Below are positions 13,828 to 22,403 of a DNA stretch of 31,446 nucleotides, in pieces. Position 1 is the first letter of the stretch; the number at the start of each line of letters is the position of its first letter. The DNA is from a virus, in the IMG/VR virus record IMGVR_UViG_3300038701_001325, positions 1 through 31,446 of that record; one strand, written 5' to 3'. The notes under the pieces were generated by a model. The model ran no database searches, had not been told where the DNA came from, and was given only the letters and a program-made list of their open reading frames with translations. Both the position numbers and the translations under genes were made by a program.

Positions 13828-14943
13828 ATGGCATCATCATCACACAGACATGACATGGAGAAAAGAAGCTATATAGAGTCACCTGATAGACCATCTGGTT
13901 TTTCTCAAGCTGTGGTTAATGAAAATACTCTTTCTGACCCTGTTTTTATTGTTGATGTTGGCTTTGCTTTGACAGGTTTTAGTCTTTCCAATAACAGTGT
14001 TGCAGAAAGCTTAAATAATGAGTTGGTGGGGACGTTAAGTGTTGACTTTGGCGGTCTGTCTCCCTTTACATATGAGATAACCGATAACCCCGGCAATCTT
14101 TTTAAAATATCTAACGGTAACGAGTTGAGAACTAACGCAGAAATTGACTTTGATGTTAATCCAAGTGTTGATATTGAAATAACGGTATCAGACTCAGCGG
14201 GAAGATCGTTTGCTCAAGATTTTACTATAACAGTAATTGAAACAGCTTTTGTAAGTAACTCACAAGCTGAATTTAATGGTGTTGACGAGTATATTACATT
14301 TGGTCAGTCTTTAAGGTTTCAAAGAGAGGATGCGTTTAGTATATCTTTTTGGTTTGAATTGGATAACACTTCAGGCTCCCAGGTTTTTGTAGGCAACCAG
14401 GTTAATGGTGGTGGTTTTCCCGGATATTCAGTTTATAATAATTCTGGGCAGCTATCTTTTGACTTGTATGGATCTTTCACAGGCGCAAGATATATAACGG
14501 TAGAAACAACTTCTAGCGTCATATCCTCCAATACAAGATATCACGCTTGCATGACCTATGATGGCAGCTCTAGTGCTTCGGGTGTAACACTGTATCTTAA
14601 TGGAGTTTCTCAATCACTAACAGAGGTCAATGATAATATAAGCGGTTCTATAAACTATGGTTCAGTCAACTTTCAACTATCGGGTATCGATGGTGCTAAC
14701 TTTTTAATGGATGGCACTCTTGACGAAGTAAGCATATATGAAATAGAGCTTTCCTCCTCTCAGGTTTCTGAAATATATAACTCAGGAGATGTAGTAGACA
14801 TTTCAGATTTTTCTTCTTATTCGGATTGCTTGGCTTGGTTTAGGATGGGTGAAGGTTCAACTGCACCAAGCTTAAATGAGGAAATTAGCGGCACAACCGC
14901 AACGATGGTTAATATGAATTCAAGTAACTTTGTGAGTCTTTAA
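13828..14943 (+). CDS. Virion surface protein with Ig/cadherin-like and LamG-like domains
   Basis: A 371-aa protein. Residues 1-10 are Ser/His-rich, about 49-137 look like a putative Ig or cadherin-like domain (TYEITDNPGNLFKIS, then VDIEITVSDSAGRSF and DFTITVIE). Residues about 147-290 are a LamG/concanavalin-type jelly roll (FNGVDEYITF, FSISFWFELD, RYHACMTYDG, VTLYLNGVSQ, DGTLDEVSIYE). A shorter C-terminal LAWFRMGEGS segment follows. LamG folds bind sugars or proteins. Directly after the capsid gene, it is best read as a head decoration or fibre protein that lets the particle touch surfaces. AGGTAG precedes ATG 13828. No signal peptide. Confidence 0.7.
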   Translation: MASSSHRHDMEKRSYIESPDRPSGFSQAVVNENTLSDPVFIVDVGFALTGFSLSNNSVAESLNNELVGTLSVDFGGLSPFTYEITDNPGNLFKISNGNELRTNAEIDFDVNPSVDIEITVSDSAGRSFAQDFTITVIETAFVSNSQAEFNGVDEYITFGQSLRFQREDAFSISFWFELDNTSGSQVFVGNQVNGGGFPGYSVYNNSGQLSFDLYGSFTGARYITVETTSSVISSNTRYHACMTYDGSSSASGVTLYLNGVSQSLTEVNDNISGSINYGSVNFQLSGIDGANFLMDGTLDEVSIYEIELSSSQVSEIYNSGDVVDISDFSSYSDCLAWFRMGEGSTAPSLNEEISGTTATMVNMNSSNFVSL

Positions 14944-15170
14944 TGTGGTACGTTATTAATAAAAATTTACTTCTTTTGAAAGATGAAAAGGAAATAAAAA
15001 GCGTTCCACTTTTCGCAGGATCAGATCAATCAATTATCAGATGCTGCTCTTGCGAAGATGATTTTTTTAGAGGTTTTATAAAATATTCAAAAGATGAAAT
15101 ACTTAAAGCTAGAAGCGAAAAAACTAAATTGCCAGAGAGATATTCTGGAGACCCTAGAGGGCAAATGTAA
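14943..15170 (+). CDS. Small hypothetical protein, 75 aa
   Basis: The ATG overlaps the previous stop (TAATG), so translation is probably coupled. Features: hydrophobic start (MWYVINKNLLLL), a CCSC cluster near residues 34-37 and a basic C-terminus ending in YSGDPRGQM. No family recognised. It is in the neck-gene region, but nothing in the sequence shows a structural role. The unusual CCSC cluster could bind metal. Confidence 0.55.
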   Translation: MWYVINKNLLLLKDEKEIKSVPLFAGSDQSIIRCCSCEDDFFRGFIKYSKDEILKARSEKTKLPERYSGDPRGQM

Positions 15171-16021
15171 TGATTAAAAAAAATGAAAGATTAGATATTT
15201 TACACGACGACAATGGCTCTTTTGTTGATTTTACCAAAGAGCTTTCCAGATTTAAGAGAGGAACGGCTAGTATTAGCTACGTTGCTGCTGAGGATTCATT
15301 ATATATAGGCTTTTATAAGCCCATAAATTGCTTCTACGTTGACTTAACTACAGCTAACACCAATGATGTCTCTTTAACGCTGGAATACTTTAACGGCTCA
15401 TTTAACGCCCCTGATGGCTTGATTGATGACACCGATGGATTTCAAAGATCAGGGTTTGTGATGTGGGAGAGAAACCAAAAGAATACTAGTGGCGATTTGG
15501 ATGAGATTAAAACAACTATAAATTCGGTAGAAAAGTATTGGTACAAGCTGGATTTTAGCGGTGATACAAGTGCCATGGTTGTAAATGCCATAAATATTTT
15601 ATTTTCGACTGATGAAGATTTGAAAAATGAGCTTTATGAGATTAATCAATATCTACCAAGTGGTGAAGGTACTCACCTACTTACCCACGTAGCCTGTAGA
15701 GATGAAATCATCCAAACTTTAAACCTACAAGGAAAAACCAAAGATAATAACGAGACTGGATGGAAAGAAGATATAAGTGCGTTTGATCTTCTGGATATTT
15801 CAGAAGTTAGACTGGCATCAACTTATTTGGCACTAGCTAAAATAATGTTCAATGTTTCGGATCAGATTGATGACTCATATTTACAAAAGTCGCAGATATA
15901 TCGATCAAAATACAATGATATTATCAATCAGATGACCATAAGGGTGGATCATAATGATGATGGCTTGTATGATAGGCCAGAGCGTGAAAATGTCATTAGA
16001 GGTACAATCAGAAGGGAATAA
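15170..16021 (+). CDS. Putative head-tail adaptor / neck protein
   Basis: A 283-aa protein without a decisive motif. The N-terminal half is beta-rich (SISYVAAEDSLYIGFYKPINCFYVDL) and resembles a carbohydrate-module-like sandwich. The C-terminal half is helical (SEVRLASTYLALAKIMFNVS, then DDSYLQKSQIYRSKYNDIINQ) and looks like gp6/gp15-type head-tail connector proteins. GAGGG precedes the ATG, which overlaps the previous stop. The next gene is a tail-terminator-like protein, which supports a neck role. A fusion of an adhesion-type sandwich and a connector helix region is the main oddity. Confidence 0.55.
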   Translation: MIKKNERLDILHDDNGSFVDFTKELSRFKRGTASISYVAAEDSLYIGFYKPINCFYVDLTTANTNDVSLTLEYFNGSFNAPDGLIDDTDGFQRSGFVMWERNQKNTSGDLDEIKTTINSVEKYWYKLDFSGDTSAMVVNAINILFSTDEDLKNELYEINQYLPSGEGTHLLTHVACRDEIIQTLNLQGKTKDNNETGWKEDISAFDLLDISEVRLASTYLALAKIMFNVSDQIDDSYLQKSQIYRSKYNDIINQMTIRVDHNDDGLYDRPERENVIRGTIRRE

Positions 16022-16459
16022 ATGAGTGTTTCAAGCATACTAACAAGTCTTAAAAACAGCGTTGGTGACGTTTTAGGGTCAGATTGGTCTGAATTGAATC
16101 ATGTTTATAATCTTGAGGATAATTCATTTCGCACAGGTGATAATAGATATGGTGTTGGTGCGCTATCTGGTGATTCTGTAAGTGGAACGAATAAGGCAAT
16201 AACGCTAGATTTTGGGTTTTTTGTTGTCTTGACGAATAGCTTTGTAAATAGATCAAGTGATGCCAATGAGAGAGAGGCTCTGTCTGTTATTTATGACCAG
16301 TTTGACTCAATAAATGAAAATGTATTTCAAAAGAAACTAAATAACGCTAATATTTTAGTAGTACAGGATATTTCTTACGATGAGCCTTTAAAGGTCGATC
16401 GAGGGGTAATTTCTGTAAGAGTGAATTTTACTGTAAAATATAGAAGGCAAACAACTTAG
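16022..16459 (+). CDS. Putative tail terminator / tail completion protein
   Basis: A 145-aa protein in the place where phages carry the tail terminator, between the adaptor and the tail tube. It starts with a helix (VSSILTSLKNSVGDVL) and then has beta strands (ITLDFGFFVVLTNSF, VISVRVNFTVKYRRQ), a build like lambda gpU-type proteins. AAGGG precedes the ATG. Likely role: caps the tail tube when length is reached and joins it to the head. Identity rests on position and general fold pattern. Confidence 0.55.
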   Translation: MSVSSILTSLKNSVGDVLGSDWSELNHVYNLEDNSFRTGDNRYGVGALSGDSVSGTNKAITLDFGFFVVLTNSFVNRSSDANEREALSVIYDQFDSINENVFQKKLNNANILVVQDISYDEPLKVDRGVISVRVNFTVKYRRQTT

Positions 16460-16468
16460 GAGAATATT

Positions 16469-17653
16469 ATGGCTATTGGGATAATTACTAACGAATCGAC
16501 CATTGCGCTCGTTGAAGAAGTGAGTGAAGGGGTAGAAAATCTTGCATCAGTATCTTCAACCGATTATGTAGAGGTTTTGGCTGATGGACTTGAGCTTAAC
16601 AAGACTAGAGAAGAGCTAACTAGAGACCTTTTAGGTGGATCAGTTGAAACGGAGGCTTCAAGGGTTGGGATTTCTGACGTTACAGGCTCAATTCCAGTTG
16701 AATATAAGGCAAGTGCCACAGAGGGTGATGCTCCACAATCAATGGATGTTCTATTAAAATCTATTTTAGGTGGAAAAAGGCAAATTACGGCAGATCAAAT
16801 AAGCGATGACACTACTCATACAGCTACCACTATATTCTTTGCAGATACATCGGCTTTTAGTGTTGGTGATATTGTTTTAGTCAAAGAGGCTGGAGCTTAT
16901 GAGTGTAGACCTATTTCAGCCATAACAACCGATACTTCTATAACTTTCCCTTTTGCATTGGATAATGGTGCACCCAGCAACGAGGTTGTTGTAGCGCAAG
17001 TTACTACTTATTTTCATGATACAAATAATTCTGTGACATTTTCAGCAGAGCACAATCTAGGAAATAATGCAATTCAACAAAAAGCGAGAGGCTTAAGATG
17101 CACCTCGATGAGTGTTGAGAATTGGACAGTTGGTCAGATTCCGACAGTTAACTTTGGAGTGCAGGGACTTGACTTGGACAGGGTAGACGCTGACGCAAGT
17201 GCTTCTCCTAATTTTACAGCAGATGGGACACCGCCTGTAATGCTTGAGGCTTGTATCTGGCTTGCCGGAACTAAAACATCGTATACAGAGTTTACTTTAA
17301 ATGTTGAAAACACAGTAAATTATATTCAAGATGCTTGCGATGAAGAAGGTAGAATCGGATCTAGAATTACTCAGCAAGTTGTTACCGCTTCATTTAACCC
17401 ATATATGGATGATTCAAGCCTCACGGCAGATTGGGATAAATTCAATAGCAATGATGACGTATCTCTTTTTGGGTATGCATTCAATCCAACAGGAACGGAT
17501 GGTGAGTTTTCAGAAATTATTGCTTTTTGGATACCTCAAGCAAAAATTATTGCAACGCCGGTAGCTGATAATGACGGTATTATAGCAAACCAAATTGAAC
17601 TTAAAGCACATCGAAATTCTGGAAAAGATTCTATTTTCCTCGGATTTATTTAA
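16469..17653 (+). CDS. Major tail tube protein
   Basis: A 394-aa protein at the tail-tube position, directly before the frameshifted chaperone genes. The N-terminal half reads as a tube-domain beta barrel (STDYVEVLADGLELNKTREE, then SIPVEYKAS). The C-terminal half looks like a second similar beta domain (PPVMLEACIWLAGTKT, then VTASFNPYMDDSS). It is longer than small tube proteins and may have two tube-like domains. The start region is identical over 17 bases to that of the capsid gene and is followed by a strong terminator, as expected for an abundant protein. It polymerises into the tail tube. Confidence 0.78.
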   Translation: MAIGIITNESTIALVEEVSEGVENLASVSSTDYVEVLADGLELNKTREELTRDLLGGSVETEASRVGISDVTGSIPVEYKASATEGDAPQSMDVLLKSILGGKRQITADQISDDTTHTATTIFFADTSAFSVGDIVLVKEAGAYECRPISAITTDTSITFPFALDNGAPSNEVVVAQVTTYFHDTNNSVTFSAEHNLGNNAIQQKARGLRCTSMSVENWTVGQIPTVNFGVQGLDLDRVDADASASPNFTADGTPPVMLEACIWLAGTKTSYTEFTLNVENTVNYIQDACDEEGRIGSRITQQVVTASFNPYMDDSSLTADWDKFNSNDDVSLFGYAFNPTGTDGEFSEIIAFWIPQAKIIATPVADNDGIIANQIELKAHRNSGKDSIFLGFI

Positions 17654-17679
17654 TCCTACCAGACATCCACACCAATACT

Positions 17680-17700
17680 GGGGAGCGCAAGCTCCCTTTT
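17680..17700 (+). terminator. Rho-independent terminator after the tail tube gene
   Basis: GGGAGC (17681-17686), GCAA tetraloop, GCTCCC (17691-17696), then TTTT. GCAA is a GNRA loop, which is very stable. Together with the capsid terminator it brackets the two main virion genes. Confidence 0.85.
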
Positions 17701-17702
17701 CT

Positions 17703-17731
17703 TTGCCAAAAACCTCAAATTGTTATTTAAT
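17703..17731 (+). promoter_or_regulatory. Possible promoter for the tail assembly operon
   Basis: TTGCCA (17703-17708), 17-base spacer, TTTAAT (17726-17731). Each box matches five of six consensus bases and the spacing is ideal. It comes directly after the tail-tube terminator and 20 bases before the chaperone gene, where a fresh start would make sense. The start point would leave a short leader that still holds AAGGA. Confidence 0.45.
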
Positions 17732-17750
17732 TTTTTAAAAAGGATTCTAC

Positions 17751-18155
17751 ATGGCGAAAATACTCAGGCTTAAAGATAGGTTGAAAGTTACCATTGGAGA
17801 TGTAGTTTTTACGATTGCACCACTTTCCTACCTGCAAAAGCAAGAACTAGCCAATTGCACTTCGATTAAAGGTGGTCAAGAAAGACTCGATTTAGCTAGG
17901 TCTCAGGCTCTTTATCTTAAGTATGCAGTAAAGGATATTGAGGGCGTTGAGGATTACACAGGCAAAAAGTATGAGCTTCAATTTGAGGGCGATCACTTGA
18001 GCGATGAGTGCGTCTCAGACCTATTTCATTTAGAAGAAAGGGAAAAGCTAAGCATAGCATCTTGGCAGCTTTTAAATGGCGTCAAAGAGCTTAAAGATCC
18101 TGTTACAGGCGAAGAGCTTGAAGGCGTATCTATAGAGGTTGAGTCGGGAAAGTAG
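17751..18155 (+). CDS. Tail assembly chaperone, gpG-like
   Basis: A 134-aa protein with AAAAAGGA before the ATG, ending just after a GGGAAAG slippery site. It carries the typical chaperone features: N-terminal strands (KVTIGDVVFTIAPLSYLQKQEL) and a helical C-terminus. It holds unstructured tape measure protein soluble during tail assembly and is absent from the mature particle. A minority of ribosomes slip back one base at 18146-18152 and make the longer G-T fusion. Its position between tail tube and tape measure gene is the hallmark of this family. Confidence 0.82.
   Translation: MAKILRLKDRLKVTIGDVVFTIAPLSYLQKQELANCTSIKGGQERLDLARSQALYLKYAVKDIEGVEDYTGKKYELQFEGDHLSDECVSDLFHLEEREKLSIASWQLLNGVKELKDPVTGEELEGVSIEVESGK
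18146..18152 (+). other. Programmed -1 frameshift site GGGAAAG
   Basis: In the zero frame the bases read G-GGA-AAG, followed at once by the TAG stop. It is the same heptamer used by phage lambda for its G-T fusion. After the slip, the -1 frame is open from 18152 to 18658, as required. Confidence 0.88.
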
Positions 18156-18658
18156 TTATTAGAGATATTGGCTGCAATCTTTATATCTCTGCTTTAATTG
18201 AAAAAATAAAAGAAATATCAAGGATAACAGATCGAGATTATATTGAGATAACTTCGACCTTTATGACTATGACGCAACCTGTTTACAGGTGTCATGATTG
18301 TAAAAATAAATATAAATATGAGCCTGAGAGAAGAAAAAAATACGTGGAGAGTATGGCTTGTAACTTTTTAGCCGACAAACCTCGTCATCAATATCGACCT
18401 GAACACAATAATAAAGGCAATCCAAAGATTTCTTATAATACTTGTGTTGGTAACTTTTATTTTGCTTACTGGGCGAGTTTAATCAACTACTATCCTGATT
18501 ATGAGAAAGGAATCTTGCCTTATTCAGGAAGTTTCTTCGAGCAGCCAGCTAAATTTGTCGAAGCTATGCAGTTGATACATAATTTAATAAGAGAAAATGA
18601 AAATCAAAAGTCAAAAAAAGACGAAATGCTAAGGAAAAATAGACGCAATGGCAAATGA
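18152..18658 (+). CDS. Tail assembly chaperone extension, gpT-like (-1 frame)
   Basis: The -1 frame continues after GGGAAAG and adds 168 residues to the G-like protein (about 302 in all). It begins VVIRDIGCNLYISALIEKIKEI and has no well-placed start of its own before 18263, consistent with expression by frameshift. CHDC near the middle, another Cys in MACNF and a Cys in NTCVGNFY could form a zinc site. The tail end is very basic. In lambda-like phages the T part binds the tape measure protein and the tube protein. The stop overlaps the tape measure ATG. Confidence 0.82.
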   Translation, partial: VVIRDIGCNLYISALIEKIKEISRITDRDYIEITSTFMTMTQPVYRCHDCKNKYKYEPERRKKYVESMACNFLADKPRHQYRPEHNNKGNPKISYNTCVGNFYFAYWASLINYYPDYEKGILPYSGSFFEQPAKFVEAMQLIHNLIRENENQKSKKDEMLRKNRRNGK

Positions 18659-20957
18659 TATAAGTGTTGAAATTTCAATTGAGGAAAGAGCGGCTATAAA
18701 AGCGTTAACAACTCTGACTACCAATGTAAAGAAATTTGAGGGTGAGGCTACAAAAGGTTTTAGGGCTGCTGATAGCGCATTTAAAGTTTTTGCTGGCAAT
18801 CTAGCTGCAAGAGGTGCTGAAAAGGCAATCCAATTTCTAACTGATTCGGTTGTTGATTCCGTTCAGGAATTCGCAAGGTTTGAAAAGGGTCTTACTGCTG
18901 TAGCTAAAACAACAAACTTTAGCGAAAAAGAAATAAGTCAGTTTGGTCGTGTTATCAATTCCTTAACAAAGGAAATACCAGCTACCACAGATGAGCTTTT
19001 GGGCATTGCAGAGGCGGCTGGGCAACTTGGTGTTTCTGGCATTGATAATGTTTCAAAGTTTACCGAGACAATTGCAAAACTGGGAAGAGTTTCAAATTTA
19101 GAGGGTGATTTTGCGGCAACCACTCTAACTAGAATATTAAATATTACGGGTGAGAGCGTTGGTTCTATCGATACTTTGGCGAATGTTATTGTTGATCTAG
19201 GAAATAACTTTGCAGCAAGTGAGTCTGAAATAGCGGGAATGGCTAATGAAATTGCCAGGGCTACTCAAAATTATGGCGTAAATGCCGCTGAGTCGGTTGC
19301 GCTTGGTGCAGCTTTAAAAAGTCTTGGTGTAAGAGCGGAAGAGTCTGGTGGGGTAATAAACAGATCATTTCAAGCTATTGATAAAGCTATAAGAGAGGGT
19401 GGAGAGCCTTTAAATGACCTTGTCAAGTTAACAGGTATAAGCAGGGATGAAATTGCTAAGGCTTTTGGTGAGGACGCTATAGGTGTTTTTCAAAAATTTG
19501 CCGCTGGACTTGGAAGAGTTGGTCAGCAAGGCGGTAGCATTGTTAATCAATTAAGGACATTAGGTCTCGAGGGTGTTAGGGTGACTTCTGTTCTTCCAGC
19601 GCTAGCTAATAACACTGATCTTTTTGCAGAGGCTTTAAATAGAGCAAATATTCAAGTTAAAGAAGGCGGGGCATTAAATAAAGAGTTTCAGGCAATATTA
19701 GATGACACAGACACTAAAATAACTCTTTTTAGTACTTCTGTTGATGACCTTCAAAAAAGTTTATTTTCAAAGGTCGCACCAGCATTTAATAATGTAACTG
19801 ACGTATTGACAGCTTTTAATAATAGCTTAACGGCATCACTTAGTGGTGACAGAGCCGCAGAGCTTAGAGCCGAAATACAGGGCTTAGAAGCCACAATAAA
19901 AGACGTTACAGAAACAACAGGGTTTTTTAACGGATTTCTACCAGAATTTGCAGAAAATCTAAACAACTCCTTTGCCGAGGATAGAGTCAAAAGAATGAAG
20001 GCTCAAATAGAGGCTGCTAGGGCTGAGCTTGCGTCTCTTAATCAGGAAGTCGTTGGCACTTCAGAGAGGGCTGAACAGGCTACTGCACCAACTCAAAGTG
20101 AGTCGTCTGAGACCACAGGCAGAGCAGAAATAGAAATGGCTGAAAACCAAAAAATTATTGCTCAAAGGCAACAGCTATTTGCAACATTAGAACAATTGAA
20201 GCTAGACCAAGAAGTTCAAGAGGCGGAAAGAAGATTAGCACAAGGCGAGCTAACTGCTGAAAGGCGAGAGCAGGAAATCCAGAATGTAGCCAACTTTGAA
20301 ATGCAAAAAGCTGACGCAGCTCTTATGGCGCAGCTTGAAAAAAATAAAAACATAAAAGATGCCGAGTCCAAAAGATTGGCTGACGAGCAAGCTTTTGCAA
20401 AAAGATCCATAGAAATAGCGCAAGCCGAACAAAGAGAAAAACAAAGACTTTTAGAGCTTGAAAGACAACAAGAACAAATCCAGTTAAATGCTGCTAGAGG
20501 TTTTTTGCAGGCAGGCTTAACACTGGCAAAACAAGGATCAAGAGAACAGAAAGTGTTACAGACTGCGCTAGCGTTAACGTCTACATATACAGCGGCAACT
20601 CAAGCACTAGCATCCCCTCCGGGTCCACCAGTAACTATACCTCTCGCAGCCTCAGTCGTCGCTCAGGGGCTTGCAAATGTGGCAAGGATAAATCGTCAGT
20701 CTTTTGCTGACGGTGGTGTTGTAGATGGTTTTAGCGGAGCATCAGCAGGTAATGACAATAGAGTAGTAAATGCTAGGTCTGGAGAAATGTTTTTAAACGC
20801 TCAACAACAGAGAAATTTATTTGAACTTGCTAACGGAAATAGAGATACAGAAAACACAATGCCAAAAACACTTGAGATAACAAGCATAGTGCAAGTTGAC
20901 GAAAGAGAGATAGCTAGGGCTGTTAGAAATCAAAAACTAGAAGGATTCGCGGTTTAA
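18648..20957 (+). CDS. Tail tape measure protein
   Basis: A 769-aa protein with the TP901-type tape measure core in its first 350 residues (SAFKVFAGNLAARGAEKAIQFL, then TNFSEKEISQFGRVINSL, RATQNYGVNAAESVALGAALKSLG). A long charged coiled coil follows at about residues 490-620. A hydrophobic segment (ALTSTYTAATQALASPPGPP near residues 640-660) may help DNA entry through the membrane. It sets tail length: at roughly 0.15 nm per residue, about 115 nm. Long flexible tails (siphovirus) are thus expected. It follows the chaperone genes with an 11-base overlap. Confidence 0.88.
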   Translation: MANDISVEISIEERAAIKALTTLTTNVKKFEGEATKGFRAADSAFKVFAGNLAARGAEKAIQFLTDSVVDSVQEFARFEKGLTAVAKTTNFSEKEISQFGRVINSLTKEIPATTDELLGIAEAAGQLGVSGIDNVSKFTETIAKLGRVSNLEGDFAATTLTRILNITGESVGSIDTLANVIVDLGNNFAASESEIAGMANEIARATQNYGVNAAESVALGAALKSLGVRAEESGGVINRSFQAIDKAIREGGEPLNDLVKLTGISRDEIAKAFGEDAIGVFQKFAAGLGRVGQQGGSIVNQLRTLGLEGVRVTSVLPALANNTDLFAEALNRANIQVKEGGALNKEFQAILDDTDTKITLFSTSVDDLQKSLFSKVAPAFNNVTDVLTAFNNSLTASLSGDRAAELRAEIQGLEATIKDVTETTGFFNGFLPEFAENLNNSFAEDRVKRMKAQIEAARAELASLNQEVVGTSERAEQATAPTQSESSETTGRAEIEMAENQKIIAQRQQLFATLEQLKLDQEVQEAERRLAQGELTAERREQEIQNVANFEMQKADAALMAQLEKNKNIKDAESKRLADEQAFAKRSIEIAQAEQREKQRLLELERQQEQIQLNAARGFLQAGLTLAKQGSREQKVLQTALALTSTYTAATQALASPPGPPVTIPLAASVVAQGLANVARINRQSFADGGVVDGFSGASAGNDNRVVNARSGEMFLNAQQQRNLFELANGNRDTENTMPKTLEITSIVQVDEREIARAVRNQKLEGFAV

Positions 20958-20959
20958 TT

Positions 20960-21730
20960 ATGAGCTTAAAGTTTTTATCAAATAATTTAATAGACTCTGC
21001 CACGCTAACAGCCTCAACAGAAAATGCGCAATATCCTGTATCAAACATCAATGATCCCAGAAGAACTAAAACATTTAGATCAACGTCTAATAGCGATAAT
21101 ATTGTTATTGATTTTGGATCAGCAGAAGAAATAGATCACTTTGCTATTGTTGACAATTGGCAGAATGGTTTTGGTGTTACATCTATAACTATAGAAGGAA
21201 ACGGCACAGATAGCTGGGGCGCTCCTGCATTTTCAACAACCGCAACACTAGATACTACTTTTGGCGTTTCAATAAAAGCTTTTGCAAGCGCTCAAACTTA
21301 TAGGTTTTGGAGAATAGTTTTAACTTCCACTTTGGGATATTGCGAAATAGCAAATATGTTTCTGGGGAAGGCTACTCAGATCACCACTAATGGCTTGGCT
21401 TATGGCTGGCAATATAGAAATAACGATCTTTCCAGAAAATCATCTAACAGATATGGTCAAAGATTTGTAGACGATATTGGCACACAAAAGTTTCTCTCGA
21501 ATCTGCAATTTCAAGTAATGGATAAGGACGAGATTGATTTGGTGTTGAGTGTCTATGATCGCAATAGAGAAGTGAAGCCTTTTTTTGTTGCGCTGCCTCT
21601 TGAAAGTGATTCCTTGTTTAATAACGACGATAGGTTTAATGGTTTTTATTATTTTAATGCTGAGCCTAGAGTCAACAACATTAACTCAGGCTACTACAAC
21701 ACGACCTTAAACCTCATAGAGGCTAAATAA
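20960..21730 (+). CDS. Distal tail protein-like, discoidin-type domain
   Basis: A 256-aa protein at the distal tail position. Residues about 30-135 read as an F5/8-type-C or discoidin-like galactose-binding sandwich (NIVIDFGSAEEIDHFAIVDN, then TYRFWRIVLTST). Residues 140-256 fit a tail-tip hub-attaching domain (VDDIGTQKFLSNLQFQVMDK, then DRNREVKPFFVALPLES). It likely joins tube end and tip proteins and may touch host sugars. No Shine-Dalgarno is obvious near the ATG, so it may be coupled to the tape measure gene 2 bases upstream. Confidence 0.6.
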   Translation: MSLKFLSNNLIDSATLTASTENAQYPVSNINDPRRTKTFRSTSNSDNIVIDFGSAEEIDHFAIVDNWQNGFGVTSITIEGNGTDSWGAPAFSTTATLDTTFGVSIKAFASAQTYRFWRIVLTSTLGYCEIANMFLGKATQITTNGLAYGWQYRNNDLSRKSSNRYGQRFVDDIGTQKFLSNLQFQVMDKDEIDLVLSVYDRNREVKPFFVALPLESDSLFNNDDRFNGFYYFNAEPRVNNINSGYYNTTLNLIEAK

Positions 21731-22182
21731 TGAGCTTTATTGTGGTAGATGAGCTAAAAACAACACTCTCACAAGAGATTAATCTTTTATATGATCGAGT
21801 TTATCAAATTGATGGTATATCAGTGAAAATTTTAATGTTCAACGCTCCAAGCGGTACGTTTACCGTATCTTTAAAAGATTCTGACGATAACACTCTAGCA
21901 TCAGACACGTTTACGAGCGCAGAAATAAAAACAGCTCTTGGCACTAGTGACGATTATGCTTACTGCTTTGTGCCTATTAGTATTTATGCCCCATTGAAAA
22001 AGGCGAGTTATACGCTAGAGCTTTCTGCTAGTGGATATACCTACGCAGAGAATAGCTTTATAGGGTGGATAAAGTCATATGAAAATGTTTACAATAGTAT
22101 AAGCGGCAATCCTGCTAATTATACAGCAAACCCCTTTGATTTTTTATTGCATGAAAGGGTTAGAGAGGACTTACTAAGATGA
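21730..22182 (+). CDS. Small tail tip / fibre structural protein, 150 aa
   Basis: The ATG overlaps the previous stop and has GAGG upstream. Beta-rich sandwich pattern (ISVKILMFNAPSGTFTVSLKD, then ASYTLELSASGYTYAENSFIG), no membrane segment. Most likely a virion tip or fibre component by position. No family assigned. Confidence 0.5.
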   Translation: MSFIVVDELKTTLSQEINLLYDRVYQIDGISVKILMFNAPSGTFTVSLKDSDDNTLASDTFTSAEIKTALGTSDDYAYCFVPISIYAPLKKASYTLELSASGYTYAENSFIGWIKSYENVYNSISGNPANYTANPFDFLLHERVREDLLR

Positions 22183-22403
22183 CGATAAGAATATTTGATT
22201 TTAGTGATGGCTTTACAAGTTCCGCTGCACCGACAGAAGAGAAAATAGAGGCAAGTAAGCTTCCAAGCTATGCGAGTGATGCTGCCTTTGTTTCAGCTGA
22301 GGGAACTGCCACTGATGGTGATATTTACTACAATACAACAGATAACAAGGTTAGAATTTATGAAAATGGCTCATGGGTCGAAAATGCTTCATTTGAGGCT
22401 TAA
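22179..22403 (+). CDS. Short fibre-type protein, 74 aa
   Basis: The core TDGDIYYNTTDNKVRIYENG matches the short repeated motif seen in many tail fibres and collagen-like surface proteins (DGDxYYNT followed by strand). A related motif (EGDCVVSTDDNQVYFYLNSVW) occurs in the next gene. It overlaps the 5' part of the fibre gene by 44 bases in another frame. It may be a cut-off fibre N-terminus left after the large gene was replaced or recombined. Confidence 0.55.
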   Translation: MTIRIFDFSDGFTSSAAPTEEKIEASKLPSYASDAAFVSAEGTATDGDIYYNTTDNKVRIYENGSWVENASFEA

